Below the pieces are notes generated by a model. The model was given only the letters and a program-made list of their open reading frames with translations. It had not been told where the DNA came from and searched no databases. Below are positions 21,692-30,742 of a stretch of 64,000 nucleotides of DNA, piece after piece. Origin of the DNA: Tateyamaria sp. Alg231-49 (GTDB lineage Bacteria; Pseudomonadota; Alphaproteobacteria; Rhodobacterales; Rhodobacteraceae); assembly GCF_900143535.1 (NCBI RefSeq), contig NZ_FRFA01000001.1, forward strand, positions 349,552 through 413,551, given 5' to 3'. The stretch's first letter is position 1. Each line of letters begins with the position of its first letter. Both the position numbers and the translations under genes were made by a program.

Positions 21692-22963
21692 CTAACCTGT
21701 CCCGCCGTCAGTCTTTTTGCGTGTTTGCGAAGTCGTGGTACGGCGCGTCTGACCACCCGCGTTCAGTGCTGCGGCTAATGCAGACAGATCCGTGCGGATT
21801 TCGGACATGGTTTCCTGCCGCCCGGCACTGATTTCTTCGAGGATACGCAACATCTGCACATCAATCGAACGCAGGCGCATACGGCTTTCTGCATCAATCC
21901 CGTCGCCCGTGCTTTGCGCCTCGGCCACTTCGATCAGGCGTTCCTGCCCGGCCACGCTTTGCGCTTGTCCCTCCGCAAGAGCGCGCAGGCCTTCAACCAT
22001 CTGCCCCTGCCCTGCGATCACGCCATCGAGTGTCCCTGAGCCTGCGCCGCCTTGCATCTGATCTGTCATACGCTCAATCGCATCTGTCAGTTTGCCCAGC
22101 TTTTCGTCGACAATCGCCCGGCTCACGTCAGATTGCAGAAACACGTTTTGCAGGCTTTCCATCTGTTCCGCCAGATGATCCACCACGCCCGCCATCATGC
22201 TGGCCTCGGCGTTGCCCTCGCCTTCGGCATCGGCCGCAAAACTGACGCGGGTGATTGAGCTCAGCCACTCTTCCAATTCTCGGTAAAAGCGGTTTTGACC
22301 GTGCCCTGCGAACAGCTCCAAAAGGCCCACGATCAGCGATCCGGCAAGACCCAGAAGGGATGAGGCAAAGGCGACACCCATCCCGCCCAATTGATCTTCC
22401 AGCCCGCTCATCAGCCGGGCAAAGACCTCAAAACCTGCTTCGCCGTCCTGCGGTGCAAGACTGCGGATCGTGTCCACTAGGGCTGGGACCGTTGTTGCGA
22501 GGCCATAGAAAGTCCCCAAAAGTCCAAGGAAAATCAGCAGATTGACAATGTAGCGCGTAATTTCTCGCGCCTCATCGATACGTGTCGCCACCGAATCCAG
22601 AATTGAGCGGGTCGAGGTGGCGTTCAGCTGCATCCGCGAACCACGGCTGCGCAGCAACGACGCAAGCGAGGCCAGCAGGCGCGGCGCTTTGTCGTTCGCT
22701 GTGGGTCCATCCTTGGCGAACCCTTCGATCCAGCGCACCGACTGGATCAATTGCAGCACCATCCAGAAACAGGCAATCACGCCGATCAGGAAAACAAAGA
22801 CGATAAATCCGTTGAGGTACGGGTTCGCCTCAAACACGGGCAAGACACGCGGCAAGGCCAGCACAACGCCTGCGCCGGACAGGCCCAGAACGATGACCAT
22901 CAATGCAATTTGCCGCAGCGGCTGGCTAAAGTACGGCTGTGCCTCGGGTGTGGTCTGCGCCAT
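21692..22963 (-). CDS. MotA/TolQ/ExbB-like proton channel family protein
   Basis: A 423-residue inner membrane protein with helices near residues 19-41, 50-72, 136-158 and 194-219. The last two carry the family pattern (NLLIFLGLLGTFYGLATTV and GGMGVAFASSLLGLAGSLIVGLLE). The C-terminal 180 residues are a cytoplasmic, Gln/Glu-rich helical tail. It is directly followed by the MotB/OmpA-like gene, and both are probably one operon. The expected job is to use the ion gradient to move the long periplasmic partner; what load is moved is unknown. Confidence 0.85.
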   Translation of the reverse strand: MAQTTPEAQPYFSQPLRQIALMVIVLGLSGAGVVLALPRVLPVFEANPYLNGFIVFVFLIGVIACFWMVLQLIQSVRWIEGFAKDGPTANDKAPRLLASLASLLRSRGSRMQLNATSTRSILDSVATRIDEAREITRYIVNLLIFLGLLGTFYGLATTVPALVDTIRSLAPQDGEAGFEVFARLMSGLEDQLGGMGVAFASSLLGLAGSLIVGLLELFAGHGQNRFYRELEEWLSSITRVSFAADAEGEGNAEASMMAGVVDHLAEQMESLQNVFLQSDVSRAIVDEKLGKLTDAIERMTDQMQGGAGSGTLDGVIAGQGQMVEGLRALAEGQAQSVAGQERLIEVAEAQSTGDGIDAESRMRLRSIDVQMLRILEEISAGRQETMSEIRTDLSALAAALNAGGQTRRTTTSQTRKKTDGGTG

Positions 22964-23037
22964 AGGCTGGCTCCTGACCCCTTATTTGTTCTGCTCTTGG
23001 CGCAATCTATCGGCTTTTCGGCAAAAGTGCCAAGGAT

Positions 23038-23568
23038 TTATCCGGTGATCGCTGCGACGCGGCGTGATAGCCAATCAAGGTCCGGATCCGCCACCCCAAG
23101 CGCGGTCAAATGTTGGGCGGTGTTGAACAGATATTCGTAGTTTGGCCCGCGCCCGCCGACTGCACGCGCGATGATCTGCGCCTGTTCTTCGAGCGGTAGA
23201 CCACCGCAATACTGCACGTGGTCCGGATCAATGACGTAGGTGACTGCCTGCACGGTCGGCCCGCTCTCTAACGAGATGTCCAGCATCCGCTCCAAATAGG
23301 CGGACGAGATCAACTCGCGTTCGCGCAAGTAGGCCAGTGTCGCATCTTCCGTCCCCGGCGCGGCGCGCAGTGCCACTCCGTTGCACACCGTGTCTTGATG
23401 TTCGTCCAACGCCAGAACCAGCCCCGGATCCTCGTCAGTTCCGCGGTGGTGAATCGACCGCATGCAAAACGACCGCGCATAGCCCGACAGTGTCGCAGGC
23501 ACTTCTTCGGCGACATCAAAGCCTGGGTTCCACAACAGGCTGCCATATCCAAACACCCACATAGTCAT
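23038..23568 (-). CDS. ChaC-type gamma-glutamylcyclotransferase
   Basis: A 176-residue enzyme starting at ATG 23568, with AAGGA eight bases upstream; the longer frame to 23640 lacks a ribosome site. It opens with MTMWVFGYGSLLWNPGF, the substrate-binding loop of the family, and ends with the NYEYLFNTAQHLTALG block. ChaC proteins cleave glutathione to 5-oxoproline and Cys-Gly. Divergent from the DUF2125 gene, with the two starts only 64 bp apart. Confidence 0.9.
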   Translation of the reverse strand: MTMWVFGYGSLLWNPGFDVAEEVPATLSGYARSFCMRSIHHRGTDEDPGLVLALDEHQDTVCNGVALRAAPGTEDATLAYLRERELISSAYLERMLDISLESGPTVQAVTYVIDPDHVQYCGGLPLEEQAQIIARAVGGRGPNYEYLFNTAQHLTALGVADPDLDWLSRRVAAITG

Positions 23569-23632
23569 TTGACTGGTCCTTTCTATGTCGAATGGGATAG
23601 ACCCGATTTCGCAGTCAAGGGAAAGGGCCCGC

Positions 23633-24631
23633 ATGCGCAAATTGTATGTTGTGGTGGCACTGTTATGTGCCGCGTGGTGCGTGTGGTGGTGGGTGGCGTC
23701 ATCGACGCTGCATAACGGGGTGCAGGCCTGGTTCGATGCGCGTCGCGCCGAAGGGTGGCAAGCTGAGCTCGGTTCGCTTACAGGCGGTGGCTTTCCCTTT
23801 CATTTGCAGGCTGAGTTGTCCGATATTGCACTTGCGGACCCTGACGCTGGCCTCGCCATTCAGACAGACCGTCTCGACATCACAGCACCGGCGCACTGGC
23901 CCGGTAACGTCAGTGTTGCACTGGATGATGGCCCGATTCTGCTGGCCTCCCCCCTTGGTCGATCGGCCCTGACCATGCAGGACGGGCAAATGGCGCTCAA
24001 TCTACACCCGGGCACTGCCCTCGAACTTGCCGCATTGGGGTGGACCGCCAACAAGTGGACCATCAGCGACGCGACCGGTGTCCAGGTCGAGGCAGACACG
24101 TTAACGCTGACAATGACGCAGGACAGCGGACCGACCTACGATTTCGTGGCCCGCGCCGACAGCTTCGCGCCCGGCGATGCCACCCGCGCACCTTTGCGTC
24201 TGCCAGATACGTTCCCGCGCGCCTTTGACAGCCTGACGATGCAGGCCCGGGTCACCTTTGACCGCGCTTGGGATCGGCGCGCCCTTGATACCATCCGCCC
24301 ACAACCACGTCAGATCACCTTGCATCTGGCAGAAGCAAAATGGGGTGGTCTGAACCTGAACTTCGCAGCAGATCTTTCAGTCAACGCACAGGGCGTCCCC
24401 GACGGGTCCATGTCCATCCAAGCCGAAAACTGGCGCACGATGCTGGACCTTGCACAAGCCAGCGGAACACTCCCCCCTGCCTTTCGCGATCAAACTGAAA
24501 CAGTGCTAAAACTGCTCGCCGGTGCCTCCGGCAACCCCGATACGCTGGATGTGGACCTTACACTGCGCGATGGCGCGATCTATCTGGGTTTTCTGCCCAT
24601 CGCGCCCGCGCCAAGGCTGATCATCAGATAG
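23633..24631 (+). CDS. DUF2125 domain protein, membrane-anchored
   Basis: A 332-residue protein starting at ATG 23633 with AAAGG six bases upstream. An N-terminal hydrophobic segment (LYVVVALLCAAWCVWWWVAS) anchors or exports it. The rest is the DUF2125 family, recognisable from WFDARRAEGWQAELGSLTGGGFPF and the long beta-rich body with DVDLTLRDGAIYLGFLPI at the end. The fold resembles periplasmic AsmA-like barrels, but no function is established. Common in Rhodobacteraceae. Confidence 0.83.
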   Translation: MRKLYVVVALLCAAWCVWWWVASSTLHNGVQAWFDARRAEGWQAELGSLTGGGFPFHLQAELSDIALADPDAGLAIQTDRLDITAPAHWPGNVSVALDDGPILLASPLGRSALTMQDGQMALNLHPGTALELAALGWTANKWTISDATGVQVEADTLTLTMTQDSGPTYDFVARADSFAPGDATRAPLRLPDTFPRAFDSLTMQARVTFDRAWDRRALDTIRPQPRQITLHLAEAKWGGLNLNFAADLSVNAQGVPDGSMSIQAENWRTMLDLAQASGTLPPAFRDQTETVLKLLAGASGNPDTLDVDLTLRDGAIYLGFLPIAPAPRLIIR

Positions 24632-24706
24632 GGCCCCGTGTGTTCTTCTGGCCAAACCGAGCCGAGGGCGGGCGCGCAGCGCCGGGGCAAGTCACCCAGC
24701 CTCAGA

Positions 24707-25453
24707 TTATCGGCAATACGTCCCGCTGCGATGGTTGGCGGTGTCAAAATGGAAATGATCACGGTGGAACCGGTCCGAATTTGGCCCCAACACGGTTCCA
24801 AAAGGCCCACATGCTGCGCGGTGCATGGATTTAAGAGCCTTCCCATTCCGTGAACTCCAGTCGTTCAACACGGTAAGGGTTGTCCCGTCCTTCAAGACAA
24901 AACCAGAAATATCAATCGCCTTGCCGCGCCCGTGTTCTGAAATCCGCCCACCCGGTTGGTTGTTTCGCGTACGGCAGGCATAGTGCGCTGCAACACGGTA
25001 AGTCGCCAGCCCGCCTCCCTTTTTGCGCAGTGCCGGTTTGGCGCCGTTTTCCGTCCAGCGTTTCAGTGCCTTGGCTGTATTACAATCGATCACCGCGGCT
25101 TGGCTCAAGGTCACGCCCGACACAGAGCGCAGTCGAACCGCCTCGGAAACTCCGCATCCTTTGATGCGCCCGGGGACCATACCAACCTCGTCCCCCTGCA
25201 AATCGGGATCACCACAAACCTGCCCCTTACGCCGTTGGGCCCGCCGCGCCATCGCCTGCTGCACAATCTCAGGCGGGCGCATGAAAGGGCGCAACGAAGT
25301 TGCCTCACGAGAAAATGCCGCCAGTTGCACAGGTGCGTCGGGCGCGACATTGCGGTTATCGGTTCCGATGCGTGCCACCGGGCGTTTGGACGTATCGGGT
25401 GCCGCCAGCGCGGCACTGGTCAAAAGAACGAGTGCAAGCGCAAGCGCCTTCAC
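24707..25453 (-). CDS. Extensin-like (D-Ala-D-Ala carboxypeptidase-type) exported protein
   Basis: A 248-residue protein with signal peptide MKALALALVLLTSAALA. The C-terminal two thirds are the extensin-like_C domain: GCGVSEAVRLRSVSGVTLSQ, CNTAKALKRWTENGA, HGRGKAIDISGFVLKDGTTLTV and HRDHFHFD. The conserved His and Asp residues resemble those of zinc D,D-carboxypeptidases. It is the third gene of a minus-strand operon and overlaps the prephenate dehydrogenase stop by four bases. The link to amino-acid synthesis is positional only. Confidence 0.85.
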   Translation of the reverse strand: MKALALALVLLTSAALAAPDTSKRPVARIGTDNRNVAPDAPVQLAAFSREATSLRPFMRPPEIVQQAMARRAQRRKGQVCGDPDLQGDEVGMVPGRIKGCGVSEAVRLRSVSGVTLSQAAVIDCNTAKALKRWTENGAKPALRKKGGGLATYRVAAHYACRTRNNQPGGRISEHGRGKAIDISGFVLKDGTTLTVLNDWSSRNGKALKSMHRAACGPFGTVLGPNSDRFHRDHFHFDTANHRSGTYCR

Positions 25454-26361
25454 CGCTGTCCTCCGCGCCCGAAATCCGGTGCGTCTGTATCTTGACCCGC
25501 TTCAATGATTCCACGGCGGATCGCACGGGTGCGTGTAAAATAAGCATGCAGGTGATCGCCGTCACCTTGCCGGATGGCTCGTTGCAGTGCGAACAGCTCT
25601 TCGGTGAAGCGGCCCAGGATTTCCAGCGTCGCATCCTTGTTGTTCAAAAACACATCGCGCCACATCGTCGGGTCACTCGCCGCAATGCGGGTGAAATCTC
25701 TAAACCCGGCGGCGGAATACTTGATCACTTCGCTGTCGGTCACCCGGCGCAGATCATCCGCGACCCCAACCATCGTATAGGCAATGAGGTGCGGCGCATG
25801 ACTGGTGACAGCCAGAACAAGGTCATGGTGGTCCGGCTCCATCTCTTCGACGAAAGCACCCAGCCGTTCCCACAGCTTGCGCAAGCGCGCGACGGCGTCC
25901 GGGTCGCTGCCCTCGACTGGCACCAAAAGGGTCCAGCGATTGTCAAACAGCTCGGCAAAGCCACTTTCGGGTCCGGAATGTTCAGTGCCAGCCAGCGGGT
26001 GGCCAGGCACAAAATGCACACCTTCGGGCAAGTGTGGGGCGACCGCGTCGATCACCTCCCGCTTGACCGATCCCACATCCGTCACCGTCACCCCGGGTGC
26101 CAAATGCGGTCCGATTTCTGCGGCCACAGCACCCATCACACCCACGGGGACGCAGAGAATGACAAGGTCTGCTCCGTCCACAGCCTCAGCCGCGCTGTCG
26201 CAAACCACATCACACAATCCGATCCGGCGAGCCGTGTCGCGGGTTTCCGCAGACCGGGCATAACCGCGCACTTCGCCGACCAATCCACCCCGTTTCATCC
26301 CCCAGAACATCGAGGACGCAATCAGGCCAAGGCCAATCAGTGCTACACGGTTGTAAATCAC
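25450..26361 (-). CDS. tyrC: Prephenate/arogenate dehydrogenase
   Basis: A 303-residue NAD(P)-dependent enzyme of tyrosine synthesis, which oxidatively decarboxylates prephenate or arogenate. The Rossmann motif VALIGLGLIASSMFWGMKRGG opens the protein; DVGSVKREVIDAV and HFVPGHPLAGTEHSGPESGF are the substrate-binding blocks, with the catalytic His in the latter. Overlaps hisC upstream by ATGA and the extensin gene downstream by four bases, so translation is coupled. Which of the two substrates it prefers cannot be told from sequence. Confidence 0.92.
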   Translation of the reverse strand: MIYNRVALIGLGLIASSMFWGMKRGGLVGEVRGYARSAETRDTARRIGLCDVVCDSAAEAVDGADLVILCVPVGVMGAVAAEIGPHLAPGVTVTDVGSVKREVIDAVAPHLPEGVHFVPGHPLAGTEHSGPESGFAELFDNRWTLLVPVEGSDPDAVARLRKLWERLGAFVEEMEPDHHDLVLAVTSHAPHLIAYTMVGVADDLRRVTDSEVIKYSAAGFRDFTRIAASDPTMWRDVFLNNKDATLEILGRFTEELFALQRAIRQGDGDHLHAYFTRTRAIRRGIIEAGQDTDAPDFGRGGQR

Positions 26362-27446
26362 GCTGCCGCTCCTTCACGCCACTGTGTCAGGGCCTCAATT
26401 ACGCGGCCAGTCTGCTCTGCGTTCCCGACGGTGATGCGCAAGCCCTCAGGAAAGCCATAGCCCGCAACCCGCCGCACCAGAATACCAGCTGCGTTCAATG
26501 CGGCCTCTGCCGCATCGGCTTCCGTGCTGTCTGCGGCTCGGGCAAGGACAAAGTTGGCGTGGCTTTCGTCACAGGCCAGACCCAATTGGCGTAAGGCTCC
26601 GGTCAGACGCGCGCGTTGTTCGGAGTTGAGGGCAATGCAGGTGTCCAGCCAATCGCGATCCCGCACGGCGGCTTCAGCCGCCGCCAGTTGAACGACCGAC
26701 AGGTTGAAAGGCTGGCGAATGCGGTTCATCACATCCATCATCTCACGTGGCCCATAGCCCCAGCCAACCCGCAGCCCTCCGAGGCCATAGAGTTTCGAAA
26801 AGGTGCGCGTGACCAACACGTTGGAGCGATCCCGCGCCAGCGAAATGCCCCCGTCATACCCGTCAGAAAATTCCGCATAGGCCCCGTCGATCACGAGGAT
26901 CACATAGTCAGGCAACCCGTCGGCGAGACGTTCCAACTCTTCCACTGGCAGCATGGTGCCGGTCGGGTTGGCAGGGTTGGCCAGCAACACAACGCGCGTG
27001 TTTTCCGTGACCGCAGTCAGGATCGCATCTACGTCCACGACCCGCTCGTGTTCATCCACACAAACCCGCGTTGCTCCGGCCATGCTGGTCAGGATCGGGT
27101 ACATTGAGAACCCGTGCTCGGTATAGATGATCTCATCGCCCGGCCCGGCAAAGGCTTGCGTTACGAACTGCAAAACCTCGTCCGAACCCACACCACAGAT
27201 CACACGGTCCAGATCCACGTTCCAGACCTCGCCAATAGCCGCGCGCAAGGACGCGTGATCGGTCGATGGGTAGAGGTGCATTCCGCCTGCCGCGTCGCTC
27301 AGGGCCTGCATCGCACTTGGCGGCGGTCCCAGCGGATTTTCATTGGAACTGAGCTTGAGCACGTCTGACACACCCGCAAGATACGACTGCCCGCCCTGAT
27401 AAAGAGCGATGTCCATAATGCCGGGTTGCGCGGTAATGCGGGTCAT
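26358..27446 (-). CDS. hisC: Histidinol-phosphate aminotransferase
   Basis: A 362-residue PLP enzyme of histidine synthesis (imidazole-acetol phosphate to histidinol phosphate); in this gene order it often also transaminates prephenate or phenylpyruvate. LSSNENPLGPPPSA is the N-terminal signature, GVGSDEVLQ binds phosphate, NPANPTGTMLP follows, and TRTFSKLYGLGGLRVGWG holds the PLP Lys. The start has GAGG six bases upstream. First gene of hisC-tyrC-extensin. The 264-bp stretch after it up to 27710 shows no gene, only GC-rich short repeats. Confidence 0.94.
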   Translation of the reverse strand: MTRITAQPGIMDIALYQGGQSYLAGVSDVLKLSSNENPLGPPPSAMQALSDAAGGMHLYPSTDHASLRAAIGEVWNVDLDRVICGVGSDEVLQFVTQAFAGPGDEIIYTEHGFSMYPILTSMAGATRVCVDEHERVVDVDAILTAVTENTRVVLLANPANPTGTMLPVEELERLADGLPDYVILVIDGAYAEFSDGYDGGISLARDRSNVLVTRTFSKLYGLGGLRVGWGYGPREMMDVMNRIRQPFNLSVVQLAAAEAAVRDRDWLDTCIALNSEQRARLTGALRQLGLACDESHANFVLARAADSTEADAAEAALNAAGILVRRVAGYGFPEGLRITVGNAEQTGRVIEALTQWREGAAA

Positions 27447-27710
27447 GTCGGGCCTCTTAATGCGTAAGCGTCGTTTTAGGACGCACGGCAGTCAGTGGCC
27501 AGTGGCAAAAGCGCGCGCGAAGAACCGCGCGGGCCCCGGCACGGAATCAAGGCCGCAGGCCGCCGTGCCAGCGGCTGCCCGCCCCCTGGGCGGCCGCTAC
27601 GTCACCGAAAGCGCGTCATCTGGACGTTGTAGGCAAATGAGAACCATAAACCGCGCAGCACAAACGGCAGGGCGGCAACCCGAGGGCAGCCGCAGGCACG
27701 GCTCGCACAC

Positions 27711-28745
27711 CTACACAGCCGCCCCGTCCGCAGGCTTCCACTTGAACCCCACGCGGATCACCCCGTGATCGTTGGTCCCGCTTTCCTTGTGGTCGTGGTA
27801 GTTGAGGTGGTCGTTCTCCACCACCATCTCGTCAAAGGCCCAGATCCGGCGTTTGGAGTTGTCGTAGAATTCCTGTGAAAACATGATGTGATCAAGGCTC
27901 TCGCGGTTCCCCTTAAAAACATGGGTGTAATAGACGTCGCGAACCGACCGGTATTCCTGCATCGTCTGCGCGGTATAGAGGGAATTGTCCCCTCCCCCAG
28001 TCGACAGTGGCGACAGATAAGTGGGCTGTTCGCTCAGGATGTTGAGGGTGTTGCTGTCTTTGCCGTCGTTCATGTCGCCGATGACGACAACGGGTGTGTC
28101 CGTCTTCTTGGCAAGGTTGGTGACCAGCACGCGCAAGGCCGCCGCCTCTGCCGTCCGACGCACCGTCGAGATCGCATAGCCGAGCGCGCTGAGGTGGGGG
28201 CCATGCACGTCCTTTTCATACCAGCTTTCGCGCCAGAACTGCGTCGGGCGGCGGGATTTGAAATGGCAGACAAAGACATGGATGACCGGCGTGCGCGGAT
28301 CGGGCTGTACCTTGAAGTGCAGAACAGGGCGCGAAAACGTGCTCAGGTTCACCTCGATAAAGTCCTGTTGCGGATCATCCCCACCCGATTTCAGAACGTA
28401 TTCATCCGGGAAATCCCTGATCCACTCTGGCTCGTCCACCAACATGCCGTTGCGCACAAGGGCGGCACAGACAATGCTCTTGCCATTGTGGCCCGGTGGG
28501 ATGAGCGCGGTGTAGTCGGCCTCTAACCCGCCGGCCACCAGCGCCTGATCCAGCGCGTCAGCGGCCCAGAGCTCCTGAAGGCCGATCACATCCGCGTCCT
28601 GACGCAGCAACACGTCGCGGGTAAAGTTGATCTTGCGGGCAAAGATGTCGAAATCCCAACCGTCCGTATCGCCGTAAATCGCAGCACCGGGCAGTTGCAG
28701 GTTGAGAAGGTTGAAACTCGCAAAAGAAATATCACGGGCACCCAT
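27711..28745 (-). CDS. Endonuclease/exonuclease/phosphatase family protein
   Basis: A 344-residue EEP-fold hydrolase. ISFASFNLLNLQLPG and DVIGLQELW carry the first metal ligands, VFVCHFKSRRP and VVIGDMNDGKDS the catalytic His and Asp/Asn, and YYTHVFKGNRESLDHIMFSQEF plus the C-terminal SGTNDHGVIRV the final Asp-His. Members cleave DNA, RNA or phosphoesters; the substrate here is not known. GGAG lies six bases before the ATG. No signal peptide, so it is probably cytosolic. Confidence 0.85.
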   Translation of the reverse strand: MGARDISFASFNLLNLQLPGAAIYGDTDGWDFDIFARKINFTRDVLLRQDADVIGLQELWAADALDQALVAGGLEADYTALIPPGHNGKSIVCAALVRNGMLVDEPEWIRDFPDEYVLKSGGDDPQQDFIEVNLSTFSRPVLHFKVQPDPRTPVIHVFVCHFKSRRPTQFWRESWYEKDVHGPHLSALGYAISTVRRTAEAAALRVLVTNLAKKTDTPVVVIGDMNDGKDSNTLNILSEQPTYLSPLSTGGGDNSLYTAQTMQEYRSVRDVYYTHVFKGNRESLDHIMFSQEFYDNSKRRIWAFDEMVVENDHLNYHDHKESGTNDHGVIRVGFKWKPADGAAV

Positions 28746-28815
28746 GGCAGTCTCCGAATCTGATCAAAGAATGCAGATAATCTACCACAGGTTGCAGTGC
28801 GCGGGCATGAAACTT

Positions 28816-29247
28816 TTATGACACCGCCGGATCACGAGCCGGACGCCACATCGGCCCAACGCCAAGTACGAGAATCCCTATGTTAAACAGCACGTTCGAG
28901 GGATGCCCCGACAGGGCAGACCCTGCGCTGTCCAACACAAACCAGCACACCAACGCAGTGACGACGGTTCGGCGCACGCCTTCGGGTGCTGCGTCGTAAA
29001 CCCAAGCCTGCAACAGCCAGATGGTCACTCCCCAGCCCAGCAAAAGGCCGCTGAGAATGGCCGAGAGAAAGCGGCTTGCCGGATCGCCGTACACAGGCAA
29101 GCCGTCCAGCGGCAGGCCCAAAAGATCCAGCGTGAATTGCATGGGCCATGCCGTCGCCTCCATGCTGCCCAGAAACATGACGGGGGCAAACGATGCAATT
29201 ATTACGGCGGTGATCTTCAGCCAGAATTTGTGAAAGTCGTGGGTCAT
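28816..29247 (-). CDS. Small integral membrane protein of unknown function
   Basis: A 143-residue protein with AGGAGG five bases before the ATG. About four hydrophobic helices are visible: near residues 9-30, 62-82, 90-112 and 118-133. A short acidic segment after the first helix (LDLLGLPLDGLPVYGDP) lies between helices. No family with known function was recognised. It is divergent from the XRE regulator at 29357, with 109 bp between starts, which makes it a candidate target of that regulator. Confidence 0.72.
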   Translation of the reverse strand: MTHDFHKFWLKITAVIIASFAPVMFLGSMEATAWPMQFTLDLLGLPLDGLPVYGDPASRFLSAILSGLLLGWGVTIWLLQAWVYDAAPEGVRRTVVTALVCWFVLDSAGSALSGHPSNVLFNIGILVLGVGPMWRPARDPAVS

Positions 29248-29356
29248 CTGCCCCTCCTAATGGTCTGTTCAAAGAAGACCTAAGGGCTGGGGCATCATCG
29301 TTTCAATTACCTCAGAAGTAATGGGCGCGCGCCGAAATCCACGTTACGGTTCCTTT

Positions 29357-30115
29357 ATGACCACGTTTCCCGGCACATTGCGCACATGGCGCAAAGCACG
29401 TCGCCTCAGCCAGTTGGACCTTGCAGGCGAGGCAGGCGTCTCCGCGCGCCACATCTCCTTTCTGGAAAGCGGGCGGTCGCGGCCCAGCCCCGAGATGATC
29501 GGACGGTTGGGTGATGCACTGGCCCTGCCGCTGGACGCCCACAACCAAATGCTGACCCATGCAGGCTTTGCCGCGCGCTATCCGGGCCGGGCGTGGGACG
29601 ATGCCGAGATGGAGCCGATCCGCAAAGCGGTCAGCTACATTCTTGAGGCCCATGCCCCCTACCCCGCACTGGCCGTCGACAAGCTGTGGACCGTGATGGC
29701 GCTGAACGCCCCGGCGGCGACGTTGTACGGAATGCTGGGGGTGGGCGAAGGCGACAGCCTGCTTGATCTGATGATGTCCGATACCTTGCCGCCAATGATC
29801 GAAAACTGGGCACAGGTCGCCCACCATGCCTGCCAGCGGCTGCGCACAGATGGTGCGGCACAAGGCGGCGTTCCGGCGCTTGATCGCGCCGCAGACCATA
29901 TGGGCCGCGTCCCCCGCCCTCGCGGTCAGGCCACGGGTCCGGTGATACCGACGATCCTCAACACCGGGACAATGCGCTTGTCGATCTTTGCCACCATAGC
30001 TCAGTTGGGCACACCAGAGGATGTCGCACTCCAAGATCTGAAGATTGAGCTGTATTTTCCCACCGACGACGCCTCGGCATCATTGCTGCGCCAACTGGCT
30101 GACCTGTCCGGTTAG
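29357..30115 (+). CDS. XRE-family transcriptional regulator (MmyB-like ligand domain)
   Basis: A 252-residue regulator starting at ATG 29357 (MTTFPGTLRTWRKARRLSQ); the frame extends 12 codons upstream without a better start. Residues 8-60 are the helix-turn-helix (LSQLDLAGEAGVSARHISFLESGRSRPS). The rest is an MmyB-like ligand-binding region (AVDKLWTVMALNAPAATLYG, FATIAQLGTPEDVALQDLKIELYFPTDD) of a kind that binds small hydrophobic molecules. Its end overlaps the convergent DUF2867 gene by four bases. Likely controls itself and the divergent membrane protein. Confidence 0.85.
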   Translation: MTTFPGTLRTWRKARRLSQLDLAGEAGVSARHISFLESGRSRPSPEMIGRLGDALALPLDAHNQMLTHAGFAARYPGRAWDDAEMEPIRKAVSYILEAHAPYPALAVDKLWTVMALNAPAATLYGMLGVGEGDSLLDLMMSDTLPPMIENWAQVAHHACQRLRTDGAAQGGVPALDRAADHMGRVPRPRGQATGPVIPTILNTGTMRLSIFATIAQLGTPEDVALQDLKIELYFPTDDASASLLRQLADLSG

Positions 30116-30581
30116 GCCGGTGTCGTCAGGGGTTCTGCCTTTGCAACCCGCGCCAACGCGTTGCGTGCAACAAGGATGTGGAACGGCAGGATCGCGGCCA
30201 GATAGATACGTCCGCCGATGTTGTGGGGATGTACCCACGTCGCCAGTGAGACCCGACCCGAATCCGCATAGACTGACACCCGAAAATTAAGGTGCTTGTC
30301 GTCAAACCCGGCAATCACCTCTTTGCCGGTGTCCAACTCAACAGGGAACGGTCCGAGCTTGTCATCGGCCTCCGGCCCATCCTGAGACAAACCGAATGGG
30401 GCAGTCACGATGCGACGCACCATCAACAAACCCCGCGCCCATCCAGGGAAAGCAGTGATCACCTGTGCGGCATCGCGGGCAGACATGTCACTGGTAACCG
30501 AATAACAATCCAGAAAATCACCCTGCCCGACATACCCGTGCAAAGCGCTCTGGTCTGGAGGGGTGTGGCGTTCACGTGCAT
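30112..30581 (-). pseudogene. DUF2867 family protein, frameshifted near its start
   Basis: The main frame from YVGQGDFLDCYSV to the end at 30112 is a DUF2867 protein (FPGWARGLLMVRRIVTAPFGL, DDKHLNFRVSVYAD, ILPFHILVARNALARV). The natural start appears to be the ATG at 30581, which has AGGAG eight bases upstream and opens MHVNATPL; that frame leaves the family sequence after eight codons. One extra C near 30557 would give MHVNATPLPDQSALHGYVGQ, about 156 residues, as expected. So a single-base deletion breaks the gene, or the sequence has an error. A shorter product from an in-frame TTG or other start is possible. Function of the family is unknown. Confidence 0.7.
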
Positions 30582-30677
30582 GACAAATGCTCCTGCGAAA
30601 TCTCAATCTAAAGTAGTCACAAGAGCAGGCGCTTACAGCGCGACATGAGGCCACGGGTTGTCCGTTGGGCCCAAACC

Positions 30678-30710
30678 AAAAAAGGGCCGCCCCCGATGGG
30701 ACGGCCCTCT
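30678..30710 (-). terminator. Rho-independent terminator of rpsD
   Basis: On the minus strand AGGGCCG (arm at 30702-30708) pairs with CGGCCCT (30683-30689) around a 12-nt loop, followed by a T-run (AAAAAA at 30678-30683 on the plus strand). It lies 32 bp beyond the rpsD stop. Confidence 0.85.
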
Positions 30711-30742
30711 TATTCATTAGCAGCGGGACAAGCCCGCAAACT

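Noticed and set aside
19164-22963. Zorya anti-phage defence system
   Set aside because: Only ZorA/ZorB-like motor parts are present. No ZorC, ZorD helicase or ZorE nuclease genes are adjacent, and the long coil is in the MotB-like protein rather than the MotA-like one.
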